From an uncultured Saccharophagus sp. (lineage in GTDB: Bacteria > Pseudomonadota > Gammaproteobacteria > Pseudomonadales > Cellvibrionaceae): 40,093 nt of DNA. The stretch spans positions 1 through 40,093 of the forward strand of contig CAKZUG010000039.1 in the NCBI GenBank assembly GCA_937920545.1. The letters run 5' to 3'. Position 1 is the first letter of the stretch, and the number at the start of each line of letters is the position of its first letter. The notes under the pieces were generated by a model that was given only the letters and a program-made list of their open reading frames with translations, ran no database searches and was not told the origin of the DNA. Shown here one piece after another: positions 29,213-37,566 of this stretch. A program made the translations under genes and the position numbers.

Positions 29213-30595
29213 GTGCGCCCTCTTTTTTACTCGCTTTTATTTTCATCTGTATTTGTTGCCGCATGTGGCGGTTCATCTGATTCTTCATCTTCAGCTACTT
29301 TTCCACTACTCGTAACGCCACCAGTCACGTTAGAAACAGAAAATCCGATGTTGGCCCCTATGCATGAGCAATCTGCCGTTGAACTACGTGAAAACTACAC
29401 AGAACTCGCTCGCGATAAACATATAGGTAGCAGCGAAGCACTCCCCCTTAATTTAGAAACGGTACACGATCTCCTATACTTCTTTGAAACAAATGCAGTG
29501 ACGACGCCTCTTTTGGATATTGTCCAAGACGAGACTAATAATACGGTTTTTACTGCTCCAGAGGCAGTAACAGTCACGCTAGATTGCGCCCAAGGGGGGA
29601 CTGTCGATATTACAGGTCAGCGTGTTGGACCAGCTTTAACCAGTACAGATTTGGCCTCCTTTACATTTGAGTTTAACCAGTGTGATGAAGATCAGTTGCT
29701 TTTTCATGGGCGGGCTGGTTTGAATCAAAATGTGCGAGGCGATAACGCCGATTACGTTATTGTGTTTGATGAACTGTTAGTCGATACCAGTGCTTTTGCC
29801 GTGCCCAATAACCGCCATAATCCGCTTATTAACTTAACTCTAACAGGCACCATTACCGCTGATTGGCGCAATACAGAAGAGGAGCGAACGTTTGCTAAAT
29901 CGATTTTTGTGCATGCATCCGATGATAGTGTCTCGTCTCGTTTGATTGAATATGGTTTTACAGATGTGACGTCTTTGAGTGGTGGATACAACGATATAGA
30001 GAACCTCAGAGGGAGAGTCAGCTTACCTGAAGGTGAGGCAAATATATTCTTATTTGAATACGGGTATTTGCTTGAATTAATCGAAGATAACAGCTCACCT
30101 TACAGTTACTATGAAGGGCGTATGGGGTTTGAGTCGCAAGGTGAATTTGTGCAAATTGATTTTGATATGTATAGCTTTGATGGGCCAGACATGCTTTATC
30201 AGTTTTCAGGCAGTGGCAGTGTTATGTTTGATCAGGCGCTAGCCTTTACCTCATTTGGGCATTTTAGCGAGCAAGATTTAAGCACCTTAGCGCTGGAGCC
30301 GATCGATGAGCTGACCCTTCCGTTTGAGATAGAAAGGCTGATATTTGCACCGCAGGATAACGAGCAATCTCCTATTATGGTTCAAGATATTGTATTTGAA
30401 GGTGAGGCGAGACCGGGTGACGGTGCCATTATTACCTACGAATGGATGATTGATGACGAACCCGTACCGAATGTAAATAGCCATACGTTGCCCGGTGGTT
30501 TAGCTTCTGCTGGTAGCACTGTGGATGTGCGTGTCACAATTGATGATGGTCGTTTTGAGGTGCACTCATGGTACGTTAATGTTTTGACGCCTTAA
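29213..30595 (+). CDS. Outer-membrane lipoprotein with C-terminal PKD/Ig-like domain
   Basis: A 460-residue lipoprotein of unknown function. The GTG start has AAAAGGA upstream. The signal peptide ends in the lipobox VAAC (Cys18), followed by GGSSDSSSS, so outer-membrane sorting is likely. The long middle (about 60-360) is beta-rich and acidic, with motifs such as LDCAQGGTVDITG and EFNQCDEDQ, and resembles secreted proteins of this lineage without a family I can name. The last 85 residues, from MVQDIVFEGEARPG, look like an immunoglobulin/PKD fold. It follows the hybrid kinase by 95 bases but has its own -10 candidate. Confidence 0.75.
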   Translation: MRPLFYSLLFSSVFVAACGGSSDSSSSATFPLLVTPPVTLETENPMLAPMHEQSAVELRENYTELARDKHIGSSEALPLNLETVHDLLYFFETNAVTTPLLDIVQDETNNTVFTAPEAVTVTLDCAQGGTVDITGQRVGPALTSTDLASFTFEFNQCDEDQLLFHGRAGLNQNVRGDNADYVIVFDELLVDTSAFAVPNNRHNPLINLTLTGTITADWRNTEEERTFAKSIFVHASDDSVSSRLIEYGFTDVTSLSGGYNDIENLRGRVSLPEGEANIFLFEYGYLLELIEDNSSPYSYYEGRMGFESQGEFVQIDFDMYSFDGPDMLYQFSGSGSVMFDQALAFTSFGHFSEQDLSTLALEPIDELTLPFEIERLIFAPQDNEQSPIMVQDIVFEGEARPGDGAIITYEWMIDDEPVPNVNSHTLPGGLASAGSTVDVRVTIDDGRFEVHSWYVNVLTP

Positions 30596-30621
30596 TCAAC
30601 AAGGAAAATAGATAAGAAAAA

Positions 30622-30645
30622 AGCCTTGGGTCTTGCGGCCCAAGG
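30622..30645 (-). terminator. Terminator of the beta-helix lipoprotein gene
   Basis: GCCTTGGG pairs with CCCAAGGC over an eight-base loop. Read on the minus strand it runs into six Ts (30616-30621). A second, weaker hairpin (TCACCTTAT, 30674-30682, with 30697-30705) lies nearer the stop. Confidence 0.7.
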
Positions 30646-30698
30646 CAAAAGCGAAGCATTTTTTATATCGGTTTCACCTTATCTGATGCTTTTTTAAT

Positions 30699-30733
30699 AA
30701 GGTGATCGCGATGTTAGTAAGGTGACCGTGATG
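30699..30733. repeat. 20-bp tandem duplication at the 3' end of the beta-helix gene
   Basis: AAGGTGATCGCGATG (30699-30713) and AAGGTGACCGTGATG (30719-30733) match at 13 of 15 bases, 20 bases apart. The second copy encodes the last residues SRSPY and the stop lies between the copies. Confidence 0.5.
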
Positions 30734-33700
30734 CGCTTGCCTGCGGTGCTTCAACAGGTTTGACAGTAAAGCGACCACTGCGTTGCGTAGAGACAGTCCA
30801 GCTGTCAAATTGCTTTTGCGATGGGCTGCCGCTTCTGATGGCACCAATATGCGTTAAGTCATAACCGCCTGTATCGGTCGCTACATCGGCATTAAACGCG
30901 CTTTCATTCATAAAAAACGGTGACATGGTATCGAGGCTATCAACGCGGCCATCGGTATTGGTGTCGCCATCCAAAAAGGCATTTAATGCGTTTGAGTCGG
31001 CAGCAAGGCCATTGCTAATACCGCGAATATTGTTTAAGTACCACCCTGCGGTAAAGTTATTACGGCGCTCTGTTAGCTCGCCTGTAAATTGAATACCGCC
31101 TGCTTGTGCGTTAAACGCGGTATTGGCAATGGGCAAAGCGCCGCCAGCACCGTTGTAATACACAATGCCGTTGCCGTTTGAGTTGTTGCCCGCGATCACA
31201 CCCGCTCCAAAAGCTGTTGAGCCATCACGTACCACACCAAACTGACCATTGGGGCCGGCTTCGTTGGCGCAATGCACGCCATCAATATAGTTAGGGCCTG
31301 GAATGGTTGTATCAATATTGGCGAGATTAGCTTGGGTGTCGGCCTCAAAGCAGCCGTGTCTGAAGTTCGCAATAAGCACATTGGCCATGCGAATTTGATC
31401 GGTGTTGTCGGCAAATAAAATACCAAACTCGTTCGAGTCGGCATCAGCGGGTGTGCTGCTGTTATCGCGGCCCACTAATGTCACGTTGGTAAAGCGTGGG
31501 TTGGAATCGCCAGCGGCAGTCTCGCTCGCATAAATACCTGCGCGGCCTGTGCTGCCATCGGTGTCGCGGTGATGAATCACCATTAAATCTTTCACCAAAC
31601 CGCTAAAGTTTCTATACCAAAAACCGTCGCGTGCTGCCCCTGTTGCCAGTAACCACGACATTCTGGCATCACCATTGACCACATGAAAACCATCGCGTGC
31701 CGAGTTGTGTGATTGCACAAAGGTCAGCGTGGTTGTTTTGTCGACGCCGTTAAGCACAATGTTATCGCTATAGGTGTTTTCACCCTCTATATCGACAGTC
31801 ACGGGTGCGCCGCCTTCGGCCACAACCACATAATCCAGTTTGCTGCTGCCTTGTGTTTCGAGCGTGGTGGTTAAGCCGTTGGTGCCGCGTAAATATAAGC
31901 CACCCCATTCTGCACTGCCGTTGGTGTCGGCGTCGTCTGAGCTAAAGCGAACGGGGCGCGCGCCAGTGCCGTTTGCTTGCAGTGATGAGCCCGGCCATAC
32001 CAGTAAGTGATCGTTGTAATCAATGTTATCGCCCGTTATGCGTGTACCGGCTTGAATGGTGAGTGTGGCGATGCTGGCGTTATTGCCCACCTGTAAGCGG
32101 TTTTCTAATTCCCAGTCAATGTTGCTTGTCATCGTGGCATCGTCAATGAGGGTGCCCGAGACTTCACAGCGTGAGCGACCACCTGTTTTTTCTAACGGTG
32201 TAACGGTTGCGCCGCCTAGCGTAGCAGGGCAATCTGATAAACCCATCAGTGATTCTTTGATGCCCACAACAAACCCTTGACCTTGTGTGGTGGCAATTGT
32301 CCAGCCATCAAATTGTGTTTGTGACGGGGAGCCACTTCGAATAGCGCCAATATGCGTTAAGTCGTAGCCGCCTGTATCGCTGGCTACATCGGCGTTAAAA
32401 TCGCTATCGCTCATAAAAAAGGGCGAGTTTGTATCGCTGGCATCAACGGTATTATCGTTGTTGGTGTCGCCATCTAAAAACGCGTTTAACGATGTCGCAT
32501 CGGCGGCTAAGCCATTTGGAATCCCGCCAATATTGTTTAAGTACCAACCGGCGGTAAAGTTTGCGCTACGGTCACTGATTTCACCTGTAAATGTGACCTC
32601 GTTAACCGCGCCGTTGTAGTACACAATACCGTCGCCATTTATGCTATTTGATGGGGCAATAACGCCCTCTGGAAAACCGATAGAACCGTCACGCACCACA
32701 CCAAAGTTACCGTTGGGGCCAGCTTCGTTGGCACAATGTATACCGTCGATATATGTCGGGCCAGGTACGCTCACATCAATACCCGATAAATCGGCGCTGC
32801 TATCGGCTTCAAAGCAGCCGTTTCTAAAGTTGGCAATCAACACATTCGCCATACGAATTTGATCGGTATTATCTGCGAATAAAATACCAAACTCATTATC
32901 GCTGTCTGATGCGGACGCGCTGGTATTATCACGGCCGACTAGCGTGACATTGGTAAAACGTGGATTGGAGTTCCCTTCAACTGTTTCGCTAGCATAAATA
33001 CCTGCGCGACCCGTGCTGCCATCGCTGTCGCGGTTGTGAATGACCATAAAATCTTTCACCAGGCCACTAAAATCGCGATACCAAAGGCCATCGCGTTGCG
33101 CGCCCGTGGCCAGAATCCATGACATACGTGGATCGCCATTTAAAATATGAAAGCCATCGCGTGCCGAGTTATGGGATTGCACAAATGTCAGGCGTGTATT
33201 TTTATCCACACCGTTTAATACAATATTATCTTGGTATGTCGCGGTATTGCCGTCGATAGTGATGCTCACTTCGGCACCCGCTTCACCGACCACAACGTAA
33301 TCGAGTAAGTTCTCGCCTTGGGTGCCCGTTAACGTGGGTAAACCGTTATAGCCACGTAAAAACAGCCCACCCCACTCGCCGTTACCGTCTATGTTGTCAT
33401 CATCGGATAAAAAATGAATCGGGTCGCTGGCTGTGCCGTTGGCTTGAATCGACGAACCCGGCCAAACCAGCAGGTAATCGCTACCAGACCCACGAATTTG
33501 CGTGCCCGCATCAATCGTGAGTGTACCCGTAGCGGCATTGTTACCCACATGAAACCCCGCGTCTAAAAACCACATGCGGTCTGCGCTAAGCGTGGCGTCT
33601 TGCGTGAGTGTACCCGTGATTTGACATTGGTTATTGCCAAGGTCTGTTGGTGTGATGTTGCCTAAGGTGGGGCAGTTGTTTGTAGGAGTGACCGTTACAG

Positions 33701-33881
33701 GCGGTATGACTGTAGGCGGTGTCACTGTAGCAACAGGCGTCACGTTTGGATCGCTGATGTTGCTGTCAGAGCCAGAATCAGAACCCGAGCATGCTGCCAG
33801 TGTTGTAAACGTTATACCTAGTGCAAGCGTTTTGGTAACACGGCTAACGTTAAGTGATAGTCTGTTTTTTGAATGCATCAT
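30714..33881 (-). CDS. Large surface lipoprotein with two homologous beta-helix-like halves
   Basis: A 1055-residue lipoprotein. The start at 33881 (GAGAG upstream) gives a signal peptide with lipobox LAAC (Cys31); a frame to 33959 is not preferred. After a Thr/Pro/Val-rich spacer come two homologous halves of about 470 residues (bases about 32270-33675 and 30735-32231). Each has LTI.AGT, LLVWPGSS.QANGT, EWGGL.LRG, NIVLNGVDK, SHNSARDGFH, FGILFADNTDQIRMANVLIA and a Ca-binding-like loop (DTNNDNTVDASD, DTNTDGRVDSLD). The repeating short strands suggest a right-handed beta-helix. It is divergent from an ECF sigma gene and shares its upstream motif. Role is unknown; adhesion or glycan binding is a guess. 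Confidence 0.8.
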   Translation of the reverse strand: MMHSKNRLSLNVSRVTKTLALGITFTTLAACSGSDSGSDSNISDPNVTPVATVTPPTVIPPVTVTPTNNCPTLGNITPTDLGNNQCQITGTLTQDATLSADRMWFLDAGFHVGNNAATGTLTIDAGTQIRGSGSDYLLVWPGSSIQANGTASDPIHFLSDDDNIDGNGEWGGLFLRGYNGLPTLTGTQGENLLDYVVVGEAGAEVSITIDGNTATYQDNIVLNGVDKNTRLTFVQSHNSARDGFHILNGDPRMSWILATGAQRDGLWYRDFSGLVKDFMVIHNRDSDGSTGRAGIYASETVEGNSNPRFTNVTLVGRDNTSASASDSDNEFGILFADNTDQIRMANVLIANFRNGCFEADSSADLSGIDVSVPGPTYIDGIHCANEAGPNGNFGVVRDGSIGFPEGVIAPSNSINGDGIVYYNGAVNEVTFTGEISDRSANFTAGWYLNNIGGIPNGLAADATSLNAFLDGDTNNDNTVDASDTNSPFFMSDSDFNADVASDTGGYDLTHIGAIRSGSPSQTQFDGWTIATTQGQGFVVGIKESLMGLSDCPATLGGATVTPLEKTGGRSRCEVSGTLIDDATMTSNIDWELENRLQVGNNASIATLTIQAGTRITGDNIDYNDHLLVWPGSSLQANGTGARPVRFSSDDADTNGSAEWGGLYLRGTNGLTTTLETQGSSKLDYVVVAEGGAPVTVDIEGENTYSDNIVLNGVDKTTTLTFVQSHNSARDGFHVVNGDARMSWLLATGAARDGFWYRNFSGLVKDLMVIHHRDTDGSTGRAGIYASETAAGDSNPRFTNVTLVGRDNSSTPADADSNEFGILFADNTDQIRMANVLIANFRHGCFEADTQANLANIDTTIPGPNYIDGVHCANEAGPNGQFGVVRDGSTAFGAGVIAGNNSNGNGIVYYNGAGGALPIANTAFNAQAGGIQFTGELTERRNNFTAGWYLNNIRGISNGLAADSNALNAFLDGDTNTDGRVDSLDTMSPFFMNESAFNADVATDTGGYDLTHIGAIRSGSPSQKQFDSWTVSTQRSGRFTVKPVEAPQASASRSPY

Positions 33882-33930
33882 GTTTTTCTCTCTTTTTTGA
33901 ATCTTCGTATGTGTTGCGGATATAACCATA

Positions 33931-33959
33931 AGAGCGAACCAAAAAAATATTGGGTTCAA
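33931..33959 (-). promoter_or_regulatory. ECF-type promoter candidate of the beta-helix lipoprotein gene
   Basis: On the minus strand TTGAACC is followed after 19 bases by TCT, 50 bases before the ATG. The same TTGAACC-N19-TCT pattern precedes the divergent sigma gene. GAAC at -35 is typical of ECF promoters. Confidence 0.5.
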
Positions 33960-34022
33960 AAAAAGTGTTTTTTTAGAGAAAAATATAAAATTTTTTTATT
34001 AACAAAATAAAAGAGAGAATAA

Positions 34023-34051
34023 TTGAACCTTATACGGCGAGAGGGGTATCT
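34023..34051 (+). promoter_or_regulatory. ECF-type promoter candidate of the sigma-factor operon
   Basis: TTGAACC (34023-34029), 19 bases, then TCT (34049-34051), 25 bases before the ATG. Its match to the divergent promoter suggests autoregulation by the encoded sigma factor. Spacing is one or two bases longer than usual. Confidence 0.5.
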
Positions 34052-34075
34052 CATCATTAAAGTAGGAAGCCAACT

Positions 34076-34684
34076 ATGACAGCATCACCCCCTGATACCC
34101 AAAATAGCGCCGATAAAGTTGACCGTGCTTTGTTGCAGCAGATCGCCCAAGATGGCAATGTGGCGGCCATGAATACGCTGTATAACACTTATCGCTCAAA
34201 GCTCATTCCGTTTATGCTGCGGATGAGCCCCGATAACGGTTTAGTAGAAGAAGCATACAACGACGTGATGCTGATTATTTGGAAAAAAGCGGGGCAGTTT
34301 AGCGGTGATTCAAAAGCATCGACATGGGTGTTTTCGATTGCCTACAGACAGTGTTTAAAACTTATTAAACGCCAGCAGTTAAAACAAAAAGTCGTAAAGA
34401 GTTTTCAGATTTTTAAACAAATTGATGCTGAAATTGAAGAGCATACCCATATGAGCGATAACCCTAAAGCCGATCAATTAAATAAGGCTGTGGCACAATT
34501 ATCGGCTAAGCAGCGTGCCGTTGTAGAATTAAGTTACTTTCAGGGGCGCTCAATTAAAGAGGTTAGTGAGATTGCCGGTTGCCCAGAAAACACAATAAAA
34601 ACACGGCTTTTTCACGCAAGACAAAAAATCAAATCGTTAATGCAAACACCTGCATGTGAGGATACTGACTATGAAACATCCTAA
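34076..34684 (+). CDS. ECF-type RNA polymerase sigma factor
   Basis: A 202-residue alternative sigma factor with only regions 2 and 4. Region 2 (about 28-100) includes LVEEAYNDVMLIIWKKAGQF and ASTWVFSIAYRQCLKLIKR, the -10 recognition part. Region 4 (about 140-195) includes LSAKQRAVVELSYFQGRSI, EVSEIAGCPENTIKTRL and FHARQKIK, the -35 binding helix-turn-helix. AGGA lies upstream of the ATG. It overlaps the anti-sigma gene by 14 bases, so the two are translated together. The specific ECF group cannot be fixed without a search. Confidence 0.93.
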   Translation: MTASPPDTQNSADKVDRALLQQIAQDGNVAAMNTLYNTYRSKLIPFMLRMSPDNGLVEEAYNDVMLIIWKKAGQFSGDSKASTWVFSIAYRQCLKLIKRQQLKQKVVKSFQIFKQIDAEIEEHTHMSDNPKADQLNKAVAQLSAKQRAVVELSYFQGRSIKEVSEIAGCPENTIKTRLFHARQKIKSLMQTPACEDTDYETS

Positions 34685-35282
34685 CAACCCATCTCGCAAT
34701 GCCGAGAGCTGCGAGAATAACCCAGCAGTATCTCAACGCGATTACGATCAAGAACGCTGGGTATTAGATTATATAAACGGCCACTTAAGCCGTGATGATC
34801 GAGCCGTTTTTGAACAACAGCTTGAGGTCAACGATGAGTTACAGGCGTTATTGAAACAAACACATGATTGGCAAAAAACGTTGCATGCTGGCCAAGCCAG
34901 TATCACGGCACCTAACCCGAAATTTACAGATATCGAACATAAATTGACTCGCAAAAAAGGGGTATGGTTTATGCCCGTTATCCCCGTGGCTTTTGCGTGT
35001 ATGCTGGTGTTTACGTTTAGTGGCTTTTTTAGCCCAGTTAATCAAGAATTTGATACGTTAACCCAAGCGCCTCTGCGACAAGAAGCCATGCTACAGCTTA
35101 TTCTTGCGCCTAATGTAAACAGCGATGCAGTGATCGAGCAATACAATTTAAACGTCATAGAAAGCTTTTCAAATAAGCGTATTTTAAATGTGGCTCTTAC
35201 GTCCCGTGTTAGCCAGAGTAAAGAGCGCATCCGTGAAGATCAGCGTGTGATGATGATAAAAGAGTTGGGTAAAACACCGTGA
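34671..35282 (+). CDS. Single-pass anti-sigma factor with propeptide-like periplasmic domain
   Basis: A 203-residue partner of the upstream sigma factor. I choose the ATG at 34671, since GAGG stands ten bases upstream; the GTG at 34656 would include that site. The cytoplasmic part (1-95) has the helical pattern of sigma-binding domains (ERWVLDYINGHLSRDDRAVF) but no zinc-ligand HxxxCxxC. One membrane segment lies at about 99-118. The periplasmic end (about 138-203) reads as beta-alpha-beta-beta-alpha-beta, with LQLILAPNVNSDAVIEQYNL and LNVALTS, similar to subtilisin propeptides and to the same region of the next gene. It overlaps that gene by four bases (GTGA). Confidence 0.8.
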   Translation: MKHPNNPSRNAESCENNPAVSQRDYDQERWVLDYINGHLSRDDRAVFEQQLEVNDELQALLKQTHDWQKTLHAGQASITAPNPKFTDIEHKLTRKKGVWFMPVIPVAFACMLVFTFSGFFSPVNQEFDTLTQAPLRQEAMLQLILAPNVNSDAVIEQYNLNVIESFSNKRILNVALTSRVSQSKERIREDQRVMMIKELGKTP

Positions 35283-36538
35283 TAAAGAGGCGACATGCTA
35301 CCCGTTTTTGGTGTGTTTTTATGGCGGTATGTAATCTTTTTGTTGTGGGGTGCGCTAGCGTTCCTCCTGTAGCGCCACCACCATTGCCACCTTCCTCAAT
35401 TCAGGTTAAGGGTGAAATCAGTCTGCATCAAGACGCGATTATGATTGTGATCAAGGATCCGCGTGGAGATGCCCGAAAGTTTGGCGGCGGTAGCCCGCTT
35501 TACAGCGCGCATATCAACTATGATAACGACCCGCTTTTACAGAGGGTGTCCAAAAATATTTTGCGTGATTATAAGCTGATCTCTCAAGATCAATGGCCCA
35601 TAAAAAGTTTAGGCGTACACTGTATAGTCGTTAATATGCCAAATACTCAAACCCTGCGCAAGCTTAGGCAGGATGCTCGCGTGGCATGGGTTCAGCACTT
35701 TAATACTTTTGAAACACAGTTTTTACCCTCGCCACTTTTGACGTCATCGCTTCTGGTAAAGCATGACAGTATGCAAGATCAACGGTCTTTGCGGCCTAAG
35801 GTCGTAAAAACGATTTCGCCTGATATAACCTTGCCTAACTTTGGGCAGGGCGTGAAAATTATGGTCATAGATACGGGCGTTAGTATTCGCCACCCCGACT
35901 TTCGTCGGTCGACGGTGCGTTATAAGAACTTTGTGCATGATAAAAGTAATGCGGCCCAAGAAACGCATGGTACGGCGGTGACAGGTTTACTTGCGGCGAA
36001 CAACGCTTCTGCCCCAGTAAAAGGCTTAACGCATGCGGCCTCTTTATATCATTACCGAGGCTGCTGGCAAAATAATATGGGGGCAGGTAAATGCTCAACG
36101 CTAACGCTGGCATTGGCGCTTGATGCAGCGGTTGCCGTGCGCCCAGATGTGATTAATTTGAGCCTGTCGGGGCCGCCTGATCGCATTTTAGAGGCGTTGT
36201 TAAATAAACTGATTCACCAAGGGGCTATTATTGTGTCTGCACATGACGTGCAACGCGAAGTGTCGGCGCGATTCCCGCGTGCGCAATCTGGGGTGATTTA
36301 CGCCTACGGATTGGCTGACAACCAACATCATAACGACTATCGCTTGCCTGATAATACATTTTTAGCATCGTCTACAGCGTTATCGCTAGCCCCAAATGGG
36401 GCTTACGATATATATACTGGTCACTCCATTGCTGCGCCACAAGTAACGGCTACGGTTGCTACTCTCATTGCAAAAGATCCAAGTATTTCAAGCGAGACTG
36501 TCGCTAAACGCTTAGAACAATGGTTAACTGTGCCTTAA
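35279..36538 (+). CDS. Lipoprotein subtilisin-type (S8) serine protease
   Basis: A 419-residue protease anchored by lipid at Cys25 (lipobox VVGC, followed by Ala-Ser, so outer membrane is likely), with a Pro-rich spacer. Residues about 45-145 form a propeptide-like domain ending in HCIVVNMPNT and VAWVQHF. The catalytic triad is intact: Asp198 in MVIDTGVSIRHPDF, His230 in ETHGTAVTGLLAA and Ser383 in GHSIAAPQVTA. The position of the oxyanion-hole Asn appears to be Asp323 (VSAHD), which is unusual. The GTG start overlaps the anti-sigma stop. Context suggests processing of the anti-sigma factor or of surface proteins. Confidence 0.88.
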   Translation: MIKRRHATRFWCVFMAVCNLFVVGCASVPPVAPPPLPPSSIQVKGEISLHQDAIMIVIKDPRGDARKFGGGSPLYSAHINYDNDPLLQRVSKNILRDYKLISQDQWPIKSLGVHCIVVNMPNTQTLRKLRQDARVAWVQHFNTFETQFLPSPLLTSSLLVKHDSMQDQRSLRPKVVKTISPDITLPNFGQGVKIMVIDTGVSIRHPDFRRSTVRYKNFVHDKSNAAQETHGTAVTGLLAANNASAPVKGLTHAASLYHYRGCWQNNMGAGKCSTLTLALALDAAVAVRPDVINLSLSGPPDRILEALLNKLIHQGAIIVSAHDVQREVSARFPRAQSGVIYAYGLADNQHHNDYRLPDNTFLASSTALSLAPNGAYDIYTGHSIAAPQVTATVATLIAKDPSISSETVAKRLEQWLTVP

Positions 36539-36593
36539 TAGTGTCGCAGCTGTGTTTTTACTGTGGCGTTGCCATGTCATCATTACGCAGGTC

Positions 36594-37295
36594 ATGTACT
36601 TGAATCACACTTTATTTTCTATGCGCTTTTGGCTGGTTAGTACGTCGATGGCGATGGCACCTTGCCTGCATGCTGAGCCATTCGTTAATATTTGGCTGGG
36701 CGTGAATTCAAGTGGGGTGGTGGATGGTGTGAGTTATACCGATAACAATACACAGTTAGCGGTGAATGCTGATGTGCAGTTGCATCAAAATATTACGTTA
36801 GGCGGGCAAATACATACCGCGCAGCCGGAAGCTTTGCGTCAGCGGCACAGAGGGTTTAGTGCCTATGTGGCAGCAGATAAAGCCATTAATGATCGCTGGT
36901 TAGTGGGTGGCTCGTTTACGCATCGGCATTTTATTGATGGGGCCATTGACTGGAATTACAGTTATGTAAATACTTATATAAAGCATCAGTCGGGTGTTTC
37001 TGCTGAGCTAATGTATAGCTCTCATTATTACCATACCGATTTTGCTGCCACTCAATTGCTCTTAAGTCATCATCAATCGTTAAATAAGTTTTTTTATACG
37101 CGCTCAACGGTAGGTTTTTTTGATTTAGAATCAGCGTTGGATTACCAGCATGCGCAGCTTGTATTGGGTGCAAATATAAGGCGTACTAATATTGAGCTTG
37201 GGTATAGCGGGGTAAGCGATACATTAAAACCCACGCCTATTGGTTTAATTACCTCGCCAAAATGGCAGTTACGGTTGATCTATTTTTTATACTAG
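36594..37295 (+). CDS. Small outer-membrane beta-barrel protein
   Basis: A protein of about 233 residues. A signal peptide ends near CLHAEP; starts at 36552 (GTG), 36594 and 36621 are possible and none has a good ribosome site, so the start is uncertain. The mature part alternates polar and hydrophobic residues in strands separated by short turns, for example FVNIWLGVNSSGVVDGVSY and GFSAYVAADKAINDRW, and ends in LRLIYFLY with a terminal aromatic residue, the usual BamA signal. Eight to ten strands would fit. It follows the protease by about 55 bases and probably belongs to the sigma-factor operon. Function is unknown. Confidence 0.7.
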   Translation: MYLNHTLFSMRFWLVSTSMAMAPCLHAEPFVNIWLGVNSSGVVDGVSYTDNNTQLAVNADVQLHQNITLGGQIHTAQPEALRQRHRGFSAYVAADKAINDRWLVGGSFTHRHFIDGAIDWNYSYVNTYIKHQSGVSAELMYSSHYYHTDFAATQLLLSHHQSLNKFFYTRSTVGFFDLESALDYQHAQLVLGANIRRTNIELGYSGVSDTLKPTPIGLITSPKWQLRLIYFLY

Positions 37296-37411
37296 GTCAT
37301 CTTTTTTACCTCATATTACCTGCAAAAATATAAAAAAAGGCTATTGAGCACACAGGCTATTGATAACGAACCCTTCTGATGTGTGTTTTTTCACTAAAGC
37401 TGATCTGCATC

Positions 37412-37430
37412 TTAATCAGAGGTTCCCTAG
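37412..37430 (-). repeat. Single copy of the 2091-2400 element end
   Basis: The minus strand reads CTAGGGAACCTCTGATTAA. GGGAACCTCTGATTAA matches both ends of the 310-bp element at 14 to 15 of 16 bases. A poorly matching partner (GAACCCTTCTGAT, 37369-37381) may close a mini-palindrome of about 60 bases. The rest of the gap 37296-37566 holds only the hairpin at 37506-37546. Confidence 0.45.
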
Positions 37431-37505
37431 AGTAGTGGCTAACGCTCAAACAATAGTAGTGACTTACATTTAAACAATAGTGAGTGGTTAGATAAGAGCG
37501 TAAAA

Positions 37506-37546
37506 CGGCGCGTATGTTTTCTCATTTCGAGCCAACATACGCGCCG
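37506..37546 (-). terminator. Hairpin/terminator after the malectin-lyase gene
   Basis: CGGCGCGTATGTT and its exact complement form a 13-pair stem with a 15-base loop; on the minus strand TTTTA follows. It is about 20 bases past the stop. Confidence 0.65.
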
Positions 37547-37566
37547 CGATTATACGTTCTTCAACG

